Positions 8,410 to 15,950 of a stretch of 64,000 bases of DNA are shown piece by piece (position 1 is the first letter of the stretch; the number at the start of each line of letters is the position of its first letter). The translations under genes and the position numbers were made by a program. The notes beneath the pieces were generated by a model. The model was not told the DNA's origin. It did not search any database and saw only the letters and a program-made list of their open reading frames with translations. The stretch covers positions 310,001 through 374,000 of the forward strand of contig VCJN01000708.1 in assembly GCA_006384855.1 (NCBI GenBank), given 5' to 3'. This DNA is from Tetraselmis striata. Lineage: Eukaryota > Chlorophyta > Chlorodendrophyceae > Chlorodendrales > Chlorodendraceae.

Positions 8410-9504
8410 TTACATACAGTCCGCCCTGTGCTTGGGCCAGTCGCGTTTCTGGCACGCGGAGCTGCAGTAGTGAACCTCGCGGCACCGGCCACAAACTTTG
8501 TTTGCCATGGCAGTCCCGCACCCGGCGCAAACGGAGTACAGCGTCCGCGCGAAGCGCGCGGTGTCCACAGACACGTCGCCGTCCAGCGCCAGTTTTCGGA
8601 ACCGTTTGCGGACGCGGGACATGTGTCCTCGCCCTACAAAAATTCTGACGCGCTGCTGGTCAGAGATGGTTGTGCAGAACAGCGGAACGACGTACATCCG
8701 GCCGCGCGCAAACATGCGCGGGAGAAGCCGGCGCAGGTGGTCGTCGTCCTGGACGTTTCGGAGCGCCCACACGGCGCTGTTCTGCATTGGCGGGCAATGT
8801 TTCAGGAGATTCTAGACTACCTCCGGCGCGCGGAACCTGAAAAGGAGCGCGTCCAAGTAGGACGTCGAAGGGTCTCTGTGCAGATCGACGATGGACCCCT
8901 CCGGAACGGCGCTGAACTCGGGCGTGGCCGTCGCCATGAGCGCCTCGATCTGCGGCGTGGGCAGCGGAGACAGGCTCGCGGTGCCGTCGGGGAGAACCAC
9001 GAGCTTGACGCCCGTGTAGTCGTCGTCGACAGGGCTCATCGCCGGCGCCGCGGTCTTGTGCAGGATATCGCGCAGGTCCTCCGCCATGTACTCCACCTCG
9101 GCCGCGTATCCCCGTACCAGCGCCGACAAAAAGATCATTTCCCACTGCCTCACCACGCGCTGGGCCGCGGCGACGGCGGCGTCCTGGAGGTAGACCTCCC
9201 GTAGGGTCTTGAACATGCACGCGGCCTCCATGCCGGCCAGGAGCGGCCCGACCTCGCCCATGTTGAGCGCGTGACCGGGGTGACGTGGGTCCACAAACTG
9301 GCGGTAAAATGCCAGTAGGTCCCGCGCCAACGCACGGCGCTCCTCCGCGCGGTCATCGCTTTCGTACACGCGCCCCGCGCGCGAAACAGCTCGCCGGTCG
9401 TCGCTGCACAGGACCCTCCCCGCGCGCAGCAACGCGGGGGTCTTCGCGCGAGTCGCCGGGGACCCCATCATCGTCGCGCGTGATTCCCTGGGAGTCAGTG
9501 TCAT
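8410..9504 (-). pseudogene. MYND-type zinc finger protein gene, looks broken
   Basis: Minus-strand coding text covers the interval. The upstream two thirds are helical and rich in Ala, Arg and Asp (DLLAFYRQFVDPRHPGHAL, LREVYLQDAAVAAAQRV). The C-terminal 45 residues form a MYND finger: CAGCGTAMANKVCGRC, then HYCSSACQKRDW, then HRADC, with the finger at the very end of the protein. There is about one break. It differs from the MYND gene at 714 in having its finger C-terminal. It converges on the RNA ligase gene, with about 175 bases between the two stops. Confidence 0.6.
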
Positions 9505-9594
9505 GGTCTCAGTGACAGGGACAGGGACAGGGACAGGGCGTGTGTGCGTGTGTGCGTGTGTGCGTGTGTGCGTGTGCGACAGGGACTAAAGCAT
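9505..9594. repeat. Tandem microsatellites upstream of the second MYND gene
   Basis: A six-base unit (ACAGGG) repeats about five times near 9,513-9,538. An eight-base unit (GTGTGTGC) then repeats about four times near 9,539-9,578. They lie immediately before the perfect hairpin and just upstream of the minus-strand MYND gene. Confidence 0.9.
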
Positions 9595-9650
9595 CGCAAC
9601 GCAGCACATCGCAACGGAAACGTGTTTCCGTTGCGATGTGCTGCGTTGCG
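9595..9650. repeat. Perfect 27-bp inverted repeat with 2-base loop
   Basis: Positions 9,595-9,621 are the exact reverse complement of 9,624-9,650, separated only by GT. The arm itself contains a near-repeat of GCAACG/GCACATCGCAACGG. Such a long perfect hairpin can act as a transcription terminator, a replication or packaging signal, or mark a replication-fork fold-back. It sits in a repeat-filled spacer with no gene. Confidence 0.95.
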
Positions 9651-9663
9651 CGTTGTACGTGAA

Positions 9664-9730
9664 AAATAAGTGGATACTGCGTGGATAATACGTGGATAAT
9701 ACGTGGATAATACGTGGATAAACCCTAAAC
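9664..9730. repeat. 11-bp tandem repeat and AAACCCTAAAC motif
   Basis: The unit GTGGATAATAC repeats about four to five times from 9,670 to 9,720, followed by AAACCCTAAAC, a motif found in several spacers of the viral part. From here to 9,880 no gene is visible. Confidence 0.8.
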
Positions 9731-9879
9731 GTGATGAACCGGTACGACCTGGCGAATACATAAATGAAAGGCCGCGTTCTTGGTGACGGGCACATCGCGC
9801 TGGGTAACCCAATCGGTTCTTCGTCTACAGCCCTCCATGTACCTATGTCGTATTATGCGGTATGTGAAAACAAAGATTT

Positions 9880-10185
9880 TCACCAAACGGGAGAGAAGTT
9901 CTCAAGGGTCAGGGGACCATAGGGCTGAATCTGTTTACTGGCTCGACGAGCTTTGCGGTTAGGTTGTGAACACATTTCATACACCTTCTGACCTGTGACA
10001 CGCACAATCGAATTGGTATCCTCGTTGGTGATCAGGGGACCTGTGTACCATTCCTTCAGCGCAAAACGGTGTTTTGCAATAATCTTTTGGAGACCAACAT
10101 GGTTGTGAAAGTCTTGCTTATTCTGCCTATCCCAATTCGGGGATTCCAGGTAATCCCAGTCTTTGGAGTGTTCTTCATTATCCTT
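9880..10185 (-). pseudogene. 3' part of an unknown viral gene cut by a transposon
   Basis: About 100 codons of minus-strand coding text (FHNHVGLQKIIAKHRF, VTGQKVYEMCSQPNRKARR, ending GPLTLENFSPVW) begin right at the end of the transposon at 10,186. Its first few codons come from the transposon terminal repeat. The upstream part would lie beyond the transposon, to the right. The family is not recognised. The basic cluster NRKARRASKQIQP near the end hints at nucleic-acid binding. Confidence 0.5.
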
Positions 10186-10843
10186 TACAGTCGTTCCCAA
10201 AACTAATGCAACACCCAGAGGGTCGCAATTTGGGTAACCGTTTGATCCTAAAAGGATCGTCTAGCAAACAACAAAGCAAAGTGCTAAGTATGCCAACTAG
10301 AATCTTGAAGAGGGTGGTAGGTGATGATCTTCTCTCTGTCTCGAATCCAGAGAAGATTCCTTGCTCGATCTCGTTCCATTCTACCGTCGGCATTGATGGA
10401 CTCGTTGAAAGGCGTAGCGGGAAAGATCCTGTAACTCCCTCGCACATCGTCACCTATGAAGAGCTTTGGAGCAACAAAGCTATAGACGAACGATGTACGT
10501 TGCGTACGTAGTCGGTGATAGAAGAAGGTCTCGCATCTTGGGTCTCGTCCAGGAGGTCGGGCTGTCGAGGCCGTCAAGTCTTTCATGGTGGAGCCTTTCT
10601 GATGGAGAACCTCGAATGGTGATACACTGTGACCGCACTGTCCCTTTATACCCTTTTCATCGCACGAAGTGCAAGTGCCGCGACCGGCACAGAAAGGACG
10701 GACCTGGTGCACCTGTGTTGACGAGATGACACGTCACTTGTTTTGACACCTATTGATTGTACGTTTGTTCAACCCGACGTTTCGCGAATGTGAAAAATAC
10801 GGATGCGTGTGCTGTGTTGCATTATTTTCTGAGAAAGCCTGTA
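10186..10843 (-). mobile_element. Internally deleted transposon of the transposase/Fanzor family (658 bp, inverted)
   Basis: The left boundary (10,186) reads TACAGTCGTTCCC then AATGCAACACCCAGAGGGTC. This is the reverse complement of the right end at 13,985-14,028, and similarity extends inward for about 100 bases (a GGATCGTCTAG and AAAGCAAAGTGCTA stretch). The right boundary (10,820-10,843) is GTTGCATTATTTTCTGAGAAAGCCTGTA, the reverse complement of the family's left end. So this is an element in minus orientation with both ends but only ~550 bases inside. No transposase or Fanzor motif is visible within, so it would depend on a full relative. It interrupts the gene at 9,880. The 177 bases to the next element (10,844-11,020) hold an ATAAAC tandem repeat and no gene. 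Confidence 0.75.
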
Positions 10844-11083
10844 AGTATGCCAGCTATAAAAACTTCAGCGGAAAACGTCCTTCCTTTTGTGTACGTCATG
10901 ACATAAACATAAACATAAACATAAACAATCCAGAATACGGAGTGTAATTCAGATAAGAAAAATTTAGCAAATGTAGCAAATCAATGGTATTCACAATACG
11001 GTAACCCTCCACCCTCCACTTACAGGGTTTCCCAGAAAATAATGCAACACCTATAGCAAACACATTTTGTCTGTAACATACAG

Positions 11084-11992
11084 ATGTATCCAGTGAATAC
11101 CTTTCACCGGGATGTAGTGCACTACGTTCATTTCAAGAGGTCTCTTCGGAAAGTAGCAGCGATTTATGGTTGTTCACCTTCAACGTTATGCAGATGGGTC
11201 AAGAAGCAGCATGGGAACTCCAGTGGCTCGAATGCGAATAGACGTCGAAGTACAGTCAAAGAGGTGAATTCAAAAGTTTCAGAATACGTTTCCAATAACC
11301 CTTTCTCAAGAATTCTAGACATTGTAGCCTATCTAAAGCGCGAGGGGATATCGATCTCGAGGAGTTCTGTGCATAGAATCTTGAAGAAGGAGCGATTTAC
11401 CAGAAAACGCACGGTCGCGAAGTACACCCCTAAGCAACCCCGTCGCGAGGAGATTGAGGAGTATTTGAATGTCTTCGATTCTCAAGAAGAAATCATATCC
11501 GTGGATGAGTCATCTGTGTACCTTGAGAGTTGTCATGTTTATGGATACAGCAACAAGGGAACAAGAGTCACAAAGAACATGAAGCGCCCTATCAGGGGGA
11601 ACAGAGTCACTCTTATCCTGGCAATATCAAACAAGAGAGGTGTTGTTCATCATAAAATAGTGAAAGGCAGTTGCAATTCCAATATTTTTGCAAAGTTTGT
11701 AAGCGATATTCCTGTTGAGAAATCCGCTAGAGTAATTCTTGACAACGTAAGTTTTCATCATTCAAGAATCGTGAAGGATGCGGCTACCAGAAACAACATC
11801 AGCTTCACGTTCCTTCCTCCTTATCAGCCAGATTTCAACCCGGTAGAGAATGCTTTTTCTGTAATCAAATCACATACTAGACGATTCGACGATTCCATAC
11901 AGCAAGCTTTGCTCCTACTTGACGTTGCAAAAATACACTCTATGTTCCAGCATGCTGTAAACTACGTAAGAGACAAGCACCAGGCTACGTAA
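11084..11992 (+). CDS. DD34E transposase, IS630/Tc1-mariner superfamily (302 aa)
   Basis: Residues ~10-40 are a helix-turn-helix (SLRKVAAIYGCSPSTLCRWV), and a second DNA-binding helical region spans ~60-105 (SISRSSVHRILKKERFTRKR). The DDE catalytic core reads SVDESS (Asp141), ILDNVSFHHS (Asp220) and NPVENAFSVIK (Glu255). The 34 residues between the last two make it DD34E. The ATG at 11,084 lies 63 bases inside the left terminal repeat and gives the usual length of ~300-340 residues. The enzyme cuts at the terminal repeats and inserts the element at TA. The frame is whole. A truncated paralogue lies at 32,888. Confidence 0.9.
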   Translation: MYPVNTFHRDVVHYVHFKRSLRKVAAIYGCSPSTLCRWVKKQHGNSSGSNANRRRSTVKEVNSKVSEYVSNNPFSRILDIVAYLKREGISISRSSVHRILKKERFTRKRTVAKYTPKQPRREEIEEYLNVFDSQEEIISVDESSVYLESCHVYGYSNKGTRVTKNMKRPIRGNRVTLILAISNKRGVVHHKIVKGSCNSNIFAKFVSDIPVEKSARVILDNVSFHHSRIVKDAATRNNISFTFLPPYQPDFNPVENAFSVIKSHTRRFDDSIQQALLLLDVAKIHSMFQHAVNYVRDKHQAT

Positions 11993-12063
11993 CTGAGAAT
12001 TCAAAAACCCCTCGCCGTCCCGAGAATTCAATTTGCGCAGCAAGCGTCTGTCAACGGCTTAAG

Positions 12064-12070
12064 GTATAAA
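12064..12070 (+). promoter_or_regulatory. TATA box of the Fanzor gene
   Basis: TATAAAA lies 57 bases before the Fanzor ATG, in the 134-base spacer after the transposase stop. A pyrimidine-rich leader follows. This suggests the nuclease has its own polymerase II-type promoter rather than read-through from the transposase. Confidence 0.5.
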
Positions 12071-12126
12071 AAGAACACTGCACGGCACCGTCTTCGTCAT
12101 TCTTCCCTTTCCGACCACTGTCTTCG

Positions 12127-13902
12127 ATGCCCAAGCGACGGAGGCCCCCGGAGTTGGAGGAGCGCACGGTCCAATGCGGGTTGAAGAAGTCGCTGCTCTA
12201 CCACAACCTTTTGGACGGGATCTCGCGCCTGGTGGAGAATGTCTCCCGTCGCACTCACCGAGCGTCTCTTCTTTTGAACTACTTCTTCCTTCGAAAAATT
12301 CAGGAGGGTGGAGACATCGAGGCGATGGCCGAGGCACTCAAGGACCAGATGTTCTATTACGCTGCCCTCACCCTGACGAGGAGCAAGAACCACCCCGACT
12401 TGATCGACTTCTACGCCGACCGCACCGCTCTCTTCGAGGAGGTAGAACTTCTCTCTGGATCTAGCTCTTCGCTCAACGCCGCTGCCAGAGCCATGAAGAC
12501 CAACGTACTGAACTATCTCTGGATGACTTTCGACTGCAAGGTCACGCGTCTGCTGAAAGATTCGCCCAAGGACGTCCGAGAGCATGTTGTGCACAGGATC
12601 CGAAACGAGGAAGCCAGGAAGTCCTTTGCCCTGACCCGTCAGGAGATGGAGCTCGTCGAGTTATGCTCCTCGATCCTGGAAACCCGAGAGGTCGTCGACA
12701 GAGAGTGGATAGAGAATCACCCTGGGAGGATCCTTAGTCTGTATCGTCGCCTACTCCAGCGCTGCGAGGAGAGAGATGTCAAGGGTTTCACGCTTCTGCC
12801 TGTCTTTCAGATGAAGACGCACTTCACCGTCATCGACGCCGCTGCTCTGAGGCACCTCCTTGTTCAGGCCGGTGAGATCCCTTCCACGCTCGCCCAAAAA
12901 GACTTCAACGTCATCAAAGACGACTACTTCCGCGGTGTTTTCAAAATGCGAGGACCCGACTCCTCGTGGACCCTTGGCAACGAGGTCAAGACAGATGGTA
13001 CCTCGCTCATGATCAATGTTTGGAGAAAGCGCGACTTCTCGGTTGCGGAGTCTCGTATGCCTCGAAAGAGGCAAAAGACAGAGAAAGGAGACACTCCGGA
13101 CGACAACTCGGACGAGGAAGAACCTGCGGACCCTGCTATCGGCATGCTGCTTCCCGGAGATGAACATACCAACTTCACCAACGATCCGGGACAGACTAAT
13201 CAAGCCTATGTCAAGCACTTCGAGGGAGGGGTGTGCGTCAAGAAGAAGAGACTGACATGGAAGCAGTTCAAACATGAGTCCCACCTGAAGAAGAATCAAG
13301 AGAAGGTCACAAAGTGGAACCGAGATGTGCAGTCCGAGAACCTCATCCTGTCTAAGAACCCTCTCAAGACAGCTGATCCCGGAGTCTTCATGGAACACCT
13401 GCAGTCCAAGGTTCCTTTGTATTCCAGACTTTGGGGTCATTCTCTTCACCCGAGGATGGCGAGACTCAGATGGGAGTACCAGATCCACAGTAGATCTTGT
13501 ATCGATCGCTTCTGGTCAAGCCTGGCGTACGGCAACCCTGCTGGTTTACCCCTCCACGACCGCCCGCTTCTGAAGTACGGTGCTGCGACCTGGGGACACG
13601 GGAGCGCTCCGAATCAACGCATGTTCAAGTCGGCTACGAATTTCTTCAGGGTGGTGAAAGTACCTGAGTTCCGGACTACTGTATGCTGCGCGGACTGCGG
13701 ATCCCGACTCAACCCTGTGAAGCAGAGGTTCATCGGTCCATTGATGGAAGGCAAAAGTCGATTCTCCAAGACGATCGGAGGTCTGAAGTTCTTTAGTTCT
13801 AGTGCTTGCAGGTCTATCCCACTGAAGTCAAGAGATGGCAACGTTGCAACAAACATTGGAGACGCATTCCCCGACAGGCCGCGCTACCTTTGTAGAGATT
13901 AG
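12127..13902 (+). CDS. Fanzor RNA-guided nuclease homologue (TnpB family, 591 aa)
   Basis: The N-terminus is basic (MPKRRRPP) and could be a nuclear localisation signal; a Fanzor-like block (SRRTHRASLLLNYFFL) follows at ~40-55. The centre has VKTDGTS (288-293), typical of Fanzor proteins. The RuvC-like nuclease begins at NDPGQTN (Asp353). A zinc ribbon follows: CADC (521-524), then Cys561. The final RuvC motif is SRDGNVATNI (Asp570). The fourth zinc cysteine expected near residue 556 is Phe; the related protein at 34,132 has Cys there. Family members are guided by an RNA from the element's own end to cut DNA. The acidic linker ~318-335 (DDNSDEEEPAD) is an insertion. The frame is open. The catalytic Glu of RuvC-II cannot be placed with certainty. 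Confidence 0.8.
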   Translation: MPKRRRPPELEERTVQCGLKKSLLYHNLLDGISRLVENVSRRTHRASLLLNYFFLRKIQEGGDIEAMAEALKDQMFYYAALTLTRSKNHPDLIDFYADRTALFEEVELLSGSSSSLNAAARAMKTNVLNYLWMTFDCKVTRLLKDSPKDVREHVVHRIRNEEARKSFALTRQEMELVELCSSILETREVVDREWIENHPGRILSLYRRLLQRCEERDVKGFTLLPVFQMKTHFTVIDAAALRHLLVQAGEIPSTLAQKDFNVIKDDYFRGVFKMRGPDSSWTLGNEVKTDGTSLMINVWRKRDFSVAESRMPRKRQKTEKGDTPDDNSDEEEPADPAIGMLLPGDEHTNFTNDPGQTNQAYVKHFEGGVCVKKKRLTWKQFKHESHLKKNQEKVTKWNRDVQSENLILSKNPLKTADPGVFMEHLQSKVPLYSRLWGHSLHPRMARLRWEYQIHSRSCIDRFWSSLAYGNPAGLPLHDRPLLKYGAATWGHGSAPNQRMFKSATNFFRVVKVPEFRTTVCCADCGSRLNPVKQRFIGPLMEGKSRFSKTIGGLKFFSSSACRSIPLKSRDGNVATNIGDAFPDRPRYLCRD

Positions 13903-13930
13903 CGATTGCTGCCCTTGGCAGATTCTAGCT

Positions 13931-14126
13931 TGCATAATTAGGTTGTATTGCTAGATGATCCTTCCAGGATCATACGGTTTCCCAATTGCGACCCTCTGGG
14001 TGTTGCATTAGTTTTGGGAACGACTGTAGCACTTTGCTTTCTTGTTTTTCTAGACGATCCTTCTAGGGTCATACGGTTACCCAAATTGCGACTCTAGGTG
14101 TTGCATTGTTCACGGGAAATACTGTA
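13931..14126 (+). repeat. Tandem duplicate right ends, about 98 bp each
   Basis: Two units lie head to tail: 13,931-14,028 and 14,029-14,126. Each contains CTAGA(T/C)GATCCTTC, a TCATACGGTT box, an ATTGCGAC box and a terminal GTGTTGCATT...CTGTA. They differ at roughly one base in six. A third copy in reverse is the left part of 10,186-10,290. In TnpB-like systems the right end encodes the guide RNA scaffold, so this region (13,903-14,126) is the first place to look for one. Confidence 0.8.
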
Positions 14127-14820
14127 AGCATGACTGGCAAATTCCGCGACCTCCATCATTACGCACTTCCCTGACACCCCGGCGGTCACGGATGTGATGG
14201 CAGTTCCTATCCAGGTGAATCACCGTTCCGGTTCTCGCGACGTAACCGACATTGGTGTCCCGGGGTAGAAGAGGCTGAATTAGAGGAATGTCACGCATGG
14301 CAACGGACAACATGTGGTAATTTGTGGCAGCGACATCCTCAGTGACATCCTCAGTGGCTTGGTCGACAGGAGCGTCGACGCCCACGGCGGGGTCCATTGT
14401 GGCAGCGACATCCTCAGTGGCTTGATCGACAGGAGCGTCGACAGGAGCGTCGACAGGAGCGTCGACGGGAGCGTCGACAGGAGCGTCGACGGGGGCACGG
14501 CAATACGGGCACGTGGACTTGGAGTTGGAGTTGGAGTTGGACTTCTGGTGCTTTATCCATTTATCCAGACACCCCGTATAGAGCGCGTGACCGCACTCTG
14601 TCACAAAGTCAGGATCTTGCTTGTAGCAAATGGGGCAGTCAGGTTTCTGTTGTTCGTCCGGTTCAGTACCTTTTTTCTTGCATTCTTGAATTCTTGCATT
14701 TTCACGTGCAATTGCAAGTCGTTTCCTCGTTGTCTTTCTTATACCCCAAGGTTTGCGGTCCACCATCTCGTTTTGTGGAAACGAACTACCGTACGTTTTG
14801 ATTGTGACATACCACGACAT
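14110..14820 (-). CDS. RING-finger-like protein with Asp-Ala-Pro-Val repeats (236 aa)
   Basis: Residues 62-107 read CPICYKQ...CGHALYTGC...CPYC, a RING-type zinc finger as in E3 ubiquitin ligases. The N-terminus is basic (RKTTRKRLAIARE). After the finger comes a run of DAPV units (12-bp DNA repeats at 14,440-14,500), then a repeated DQATEDV stretch. The C-terminal domain has HLDRNCHHIRDRRG and CQSC, possibly a second metal site. The last codons come from the terminal repeat of the transposon at 11,021-14,126, which has inserted at the 3' end. The predicted role is to tag host or viral proteins with ubiquitin (inference). Confidence 0.65.
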   Translation of the reverse strand: MSWYVTIKTYGSSFPQNEMVDRKPWGIRKTTRKRLAIARENARIQECKKKGTEPDEQQKPDCPICYKQDPDFVTECGHALYTGCLDKWIKHQKSNSNSNSKSTCPYCRAPVDAPVDAPVDAPVDAPVDAPVDQATEDVAATMDPAVGVDAPVDQATEDVTEDVAATNYHMLSVAMRDIPLIQPLLPRDTNVGYVARTGTVIHLDRNCHHIRDRRGVREVRNDGGRGICQSCLQYFP

Positions 14821-14911
14821 TGCTCATTTCATTTTTTATAACTACTTTTCGAACAACATGAACTATCCCGTGAATGCCTTTCATACCTTTACTTTTCGCG
14901 CGTGTCGCATT

Positions 14912-15748
14912 TCATTCCCACATGAACAACGGGTGCTGCAGCGCTTCGCCCACGGTTACCCGCGCACCCGGGTACTTCTGGAGGAGAGTCCAGCACAGGT
15001 CCGCCGCCAGAGGCGCGCGCTCGTTTTCCCACCGCGCGGGATCGTAGGACGACTCCGCCACCAGCTTTTGAACAGCCTTCGCCGTCTTGACGTCGTTTAT
15101 CGCCGCGATGGGGTGGCCGCCCTCGTGTAGGATCGAATACAGGAGCACTACTCCCGTTGCGTACATGTCGACCATCGAGGTGTACCAGGAATACTGCACG
15201 ATCTCCGGCGCCAGGTAGAACGGCGTGCCTGCGATTTTTGTGGACTGTTTTGCGTCTCGCTCGCGGATCGTCAATCCGAAGTCCACGAGGCGGTGCTCCG
15301 ACCCGTCGTACAGGATGTTTTCCCGCTTCACGTCGCGGTGGATGTACCCGTTTCCGTGGATATCGTTCAGGCCGCGAAGGACGTTGCGGATCACGTCTCT
15401 CGCCTGGAGGTCCGTGTAGCACACGCGAGGTTTTTCCCCGTACACGGGGAAAACCAGGTTGGACGGGTGGTCGTACGCCTGATTGTAGAAGTTATGGGCG
15501 GTCTTGTCAGCGTATATCTCGTCATCGCCCACCAGCCTCTGTACCTCAAGGGCCGCTATGTTCCGGCACTTCAGAGCGGTGAGTTCAGCCACCGCGCGGT
15601 ACTCGCGCCTGGCTTGCGGGTGGTCGCGGCACCGCTTTATCACGACGTCGTTGTTAGTGGCGTTGTCGCGGGCCTTGTGAACCACGCTGAAGCGACCGTC
15701 GTACAACTTTTCGCGTAGAGTAAATCGTTTCATCCCGTTGTTTCTCAA
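14912..15748 (-). CDS. Ser/Thr protein kinase (278 aa)
   Basis: A complete minimal kinase domain: glycine-rich loop region LYDGRFSVVH (15-24), VIK with Lys38, Glu49 in helix C, HRDVKREN catalytic loop (Asp139, Asn144), DFG (156-158), GTPFYLAPE activation segment (174-182) and a C-lobe ending LQHPLFMWE. It is all kinase, with no extra domains, about the size of a bare domain. The HRDVKxEN and GTPxYxAPE motifs point to Ser/Thr specificity. It is presumably used to alter host signalling or phosphorylate virion proteins (inference). The gene looks whole. It is followed on the same strand by the RING gene. Confidence 0.9.
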   Translation of the reverse strand: MRNNGMKRFTLREKLYDGRFSVVHKARDNATNNDVVIKRCRDHPQARREYRAVAELTALKCRNIAALEVQRLVGDDEIYADKTAHNFYNQAYDHPSNLVFPVYGEKPRVCYTDLQARDVIRNVLRGLNDIHGNGYIHRDVKRENILYDGSEHRLVDFGLTIRERDAKQSTKIAGTPFYLAPEIVQYSWYTSMVDMYATGVVLLYSILHEGGHPIAAINDVKTAKAVQKLVAESSYDPARWENERAPLAADLCWTLLQKYPGARVTVGEALQHPLFMWE

Positions 15749-15950
15749 TGATACATTTGACCGTGATGCGTTTCCGTGTTACATACGTGTCACGCGGATG
15801 CGTGCAGAGAATCCGTGTACCTTGCTAGCAGGTCCCCGCGATACCCGCGAGGGGGCCATAACCTACATTGCGCTTCCAGGGGCGGATCCAGCGGACCTAT
15901 GGTGTCCGACAAATTCCGAAGTGTGGTTTTTTTCACTCGTTCCATAGAAA

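Larger units (their letters stand above)
11021..14126 (+). mobile_element. Transposase + Fanzor transposon with terminal inverted repeats (3.1 kb)
   Basis: The left end TACAGGGTTTCCC...AATGCAACACC at 11,021 is mirrored by GGTGTTGCATT...GGGAAATACTGTA ending at 14,126. Both outer dinucleotides are TA, as expected for Tc1/mariner and IS630 elements that target and duplicate TA. Inside are a DD34E transposase and, 134 bases later on the same strand, a Fanzor nuclease. The right end is present twice in tandem (stops at 14,028 and 14,126). It inserted at the 3' end of the RING gene, whose last codons now lie in the terminal repeat. Both genes are open, so the element looks recent. Confidence 0.85.

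Noticed and set aside
8341-9204. 287-residue plus-strand frame
   Set aside because: Antisense of the second MYND gene, arginine- and glycine-rich, no motif.
14440-14500. CRISPR-like regular 12-bp repeats
   Set aside because: Units are contiguous without spacers and encode a DAPV repeat within the RING gene; the same reasoning excludes the 201-bp repeats at 32,047.
14859-14885. Possible second transposase start (YPVNAFH, compare YPVNTFH at 11,084)
   Set aside because: Only eight codons match, with no terminal repeat upstream and no helix-turn-helix after it; too short to call a remnant.
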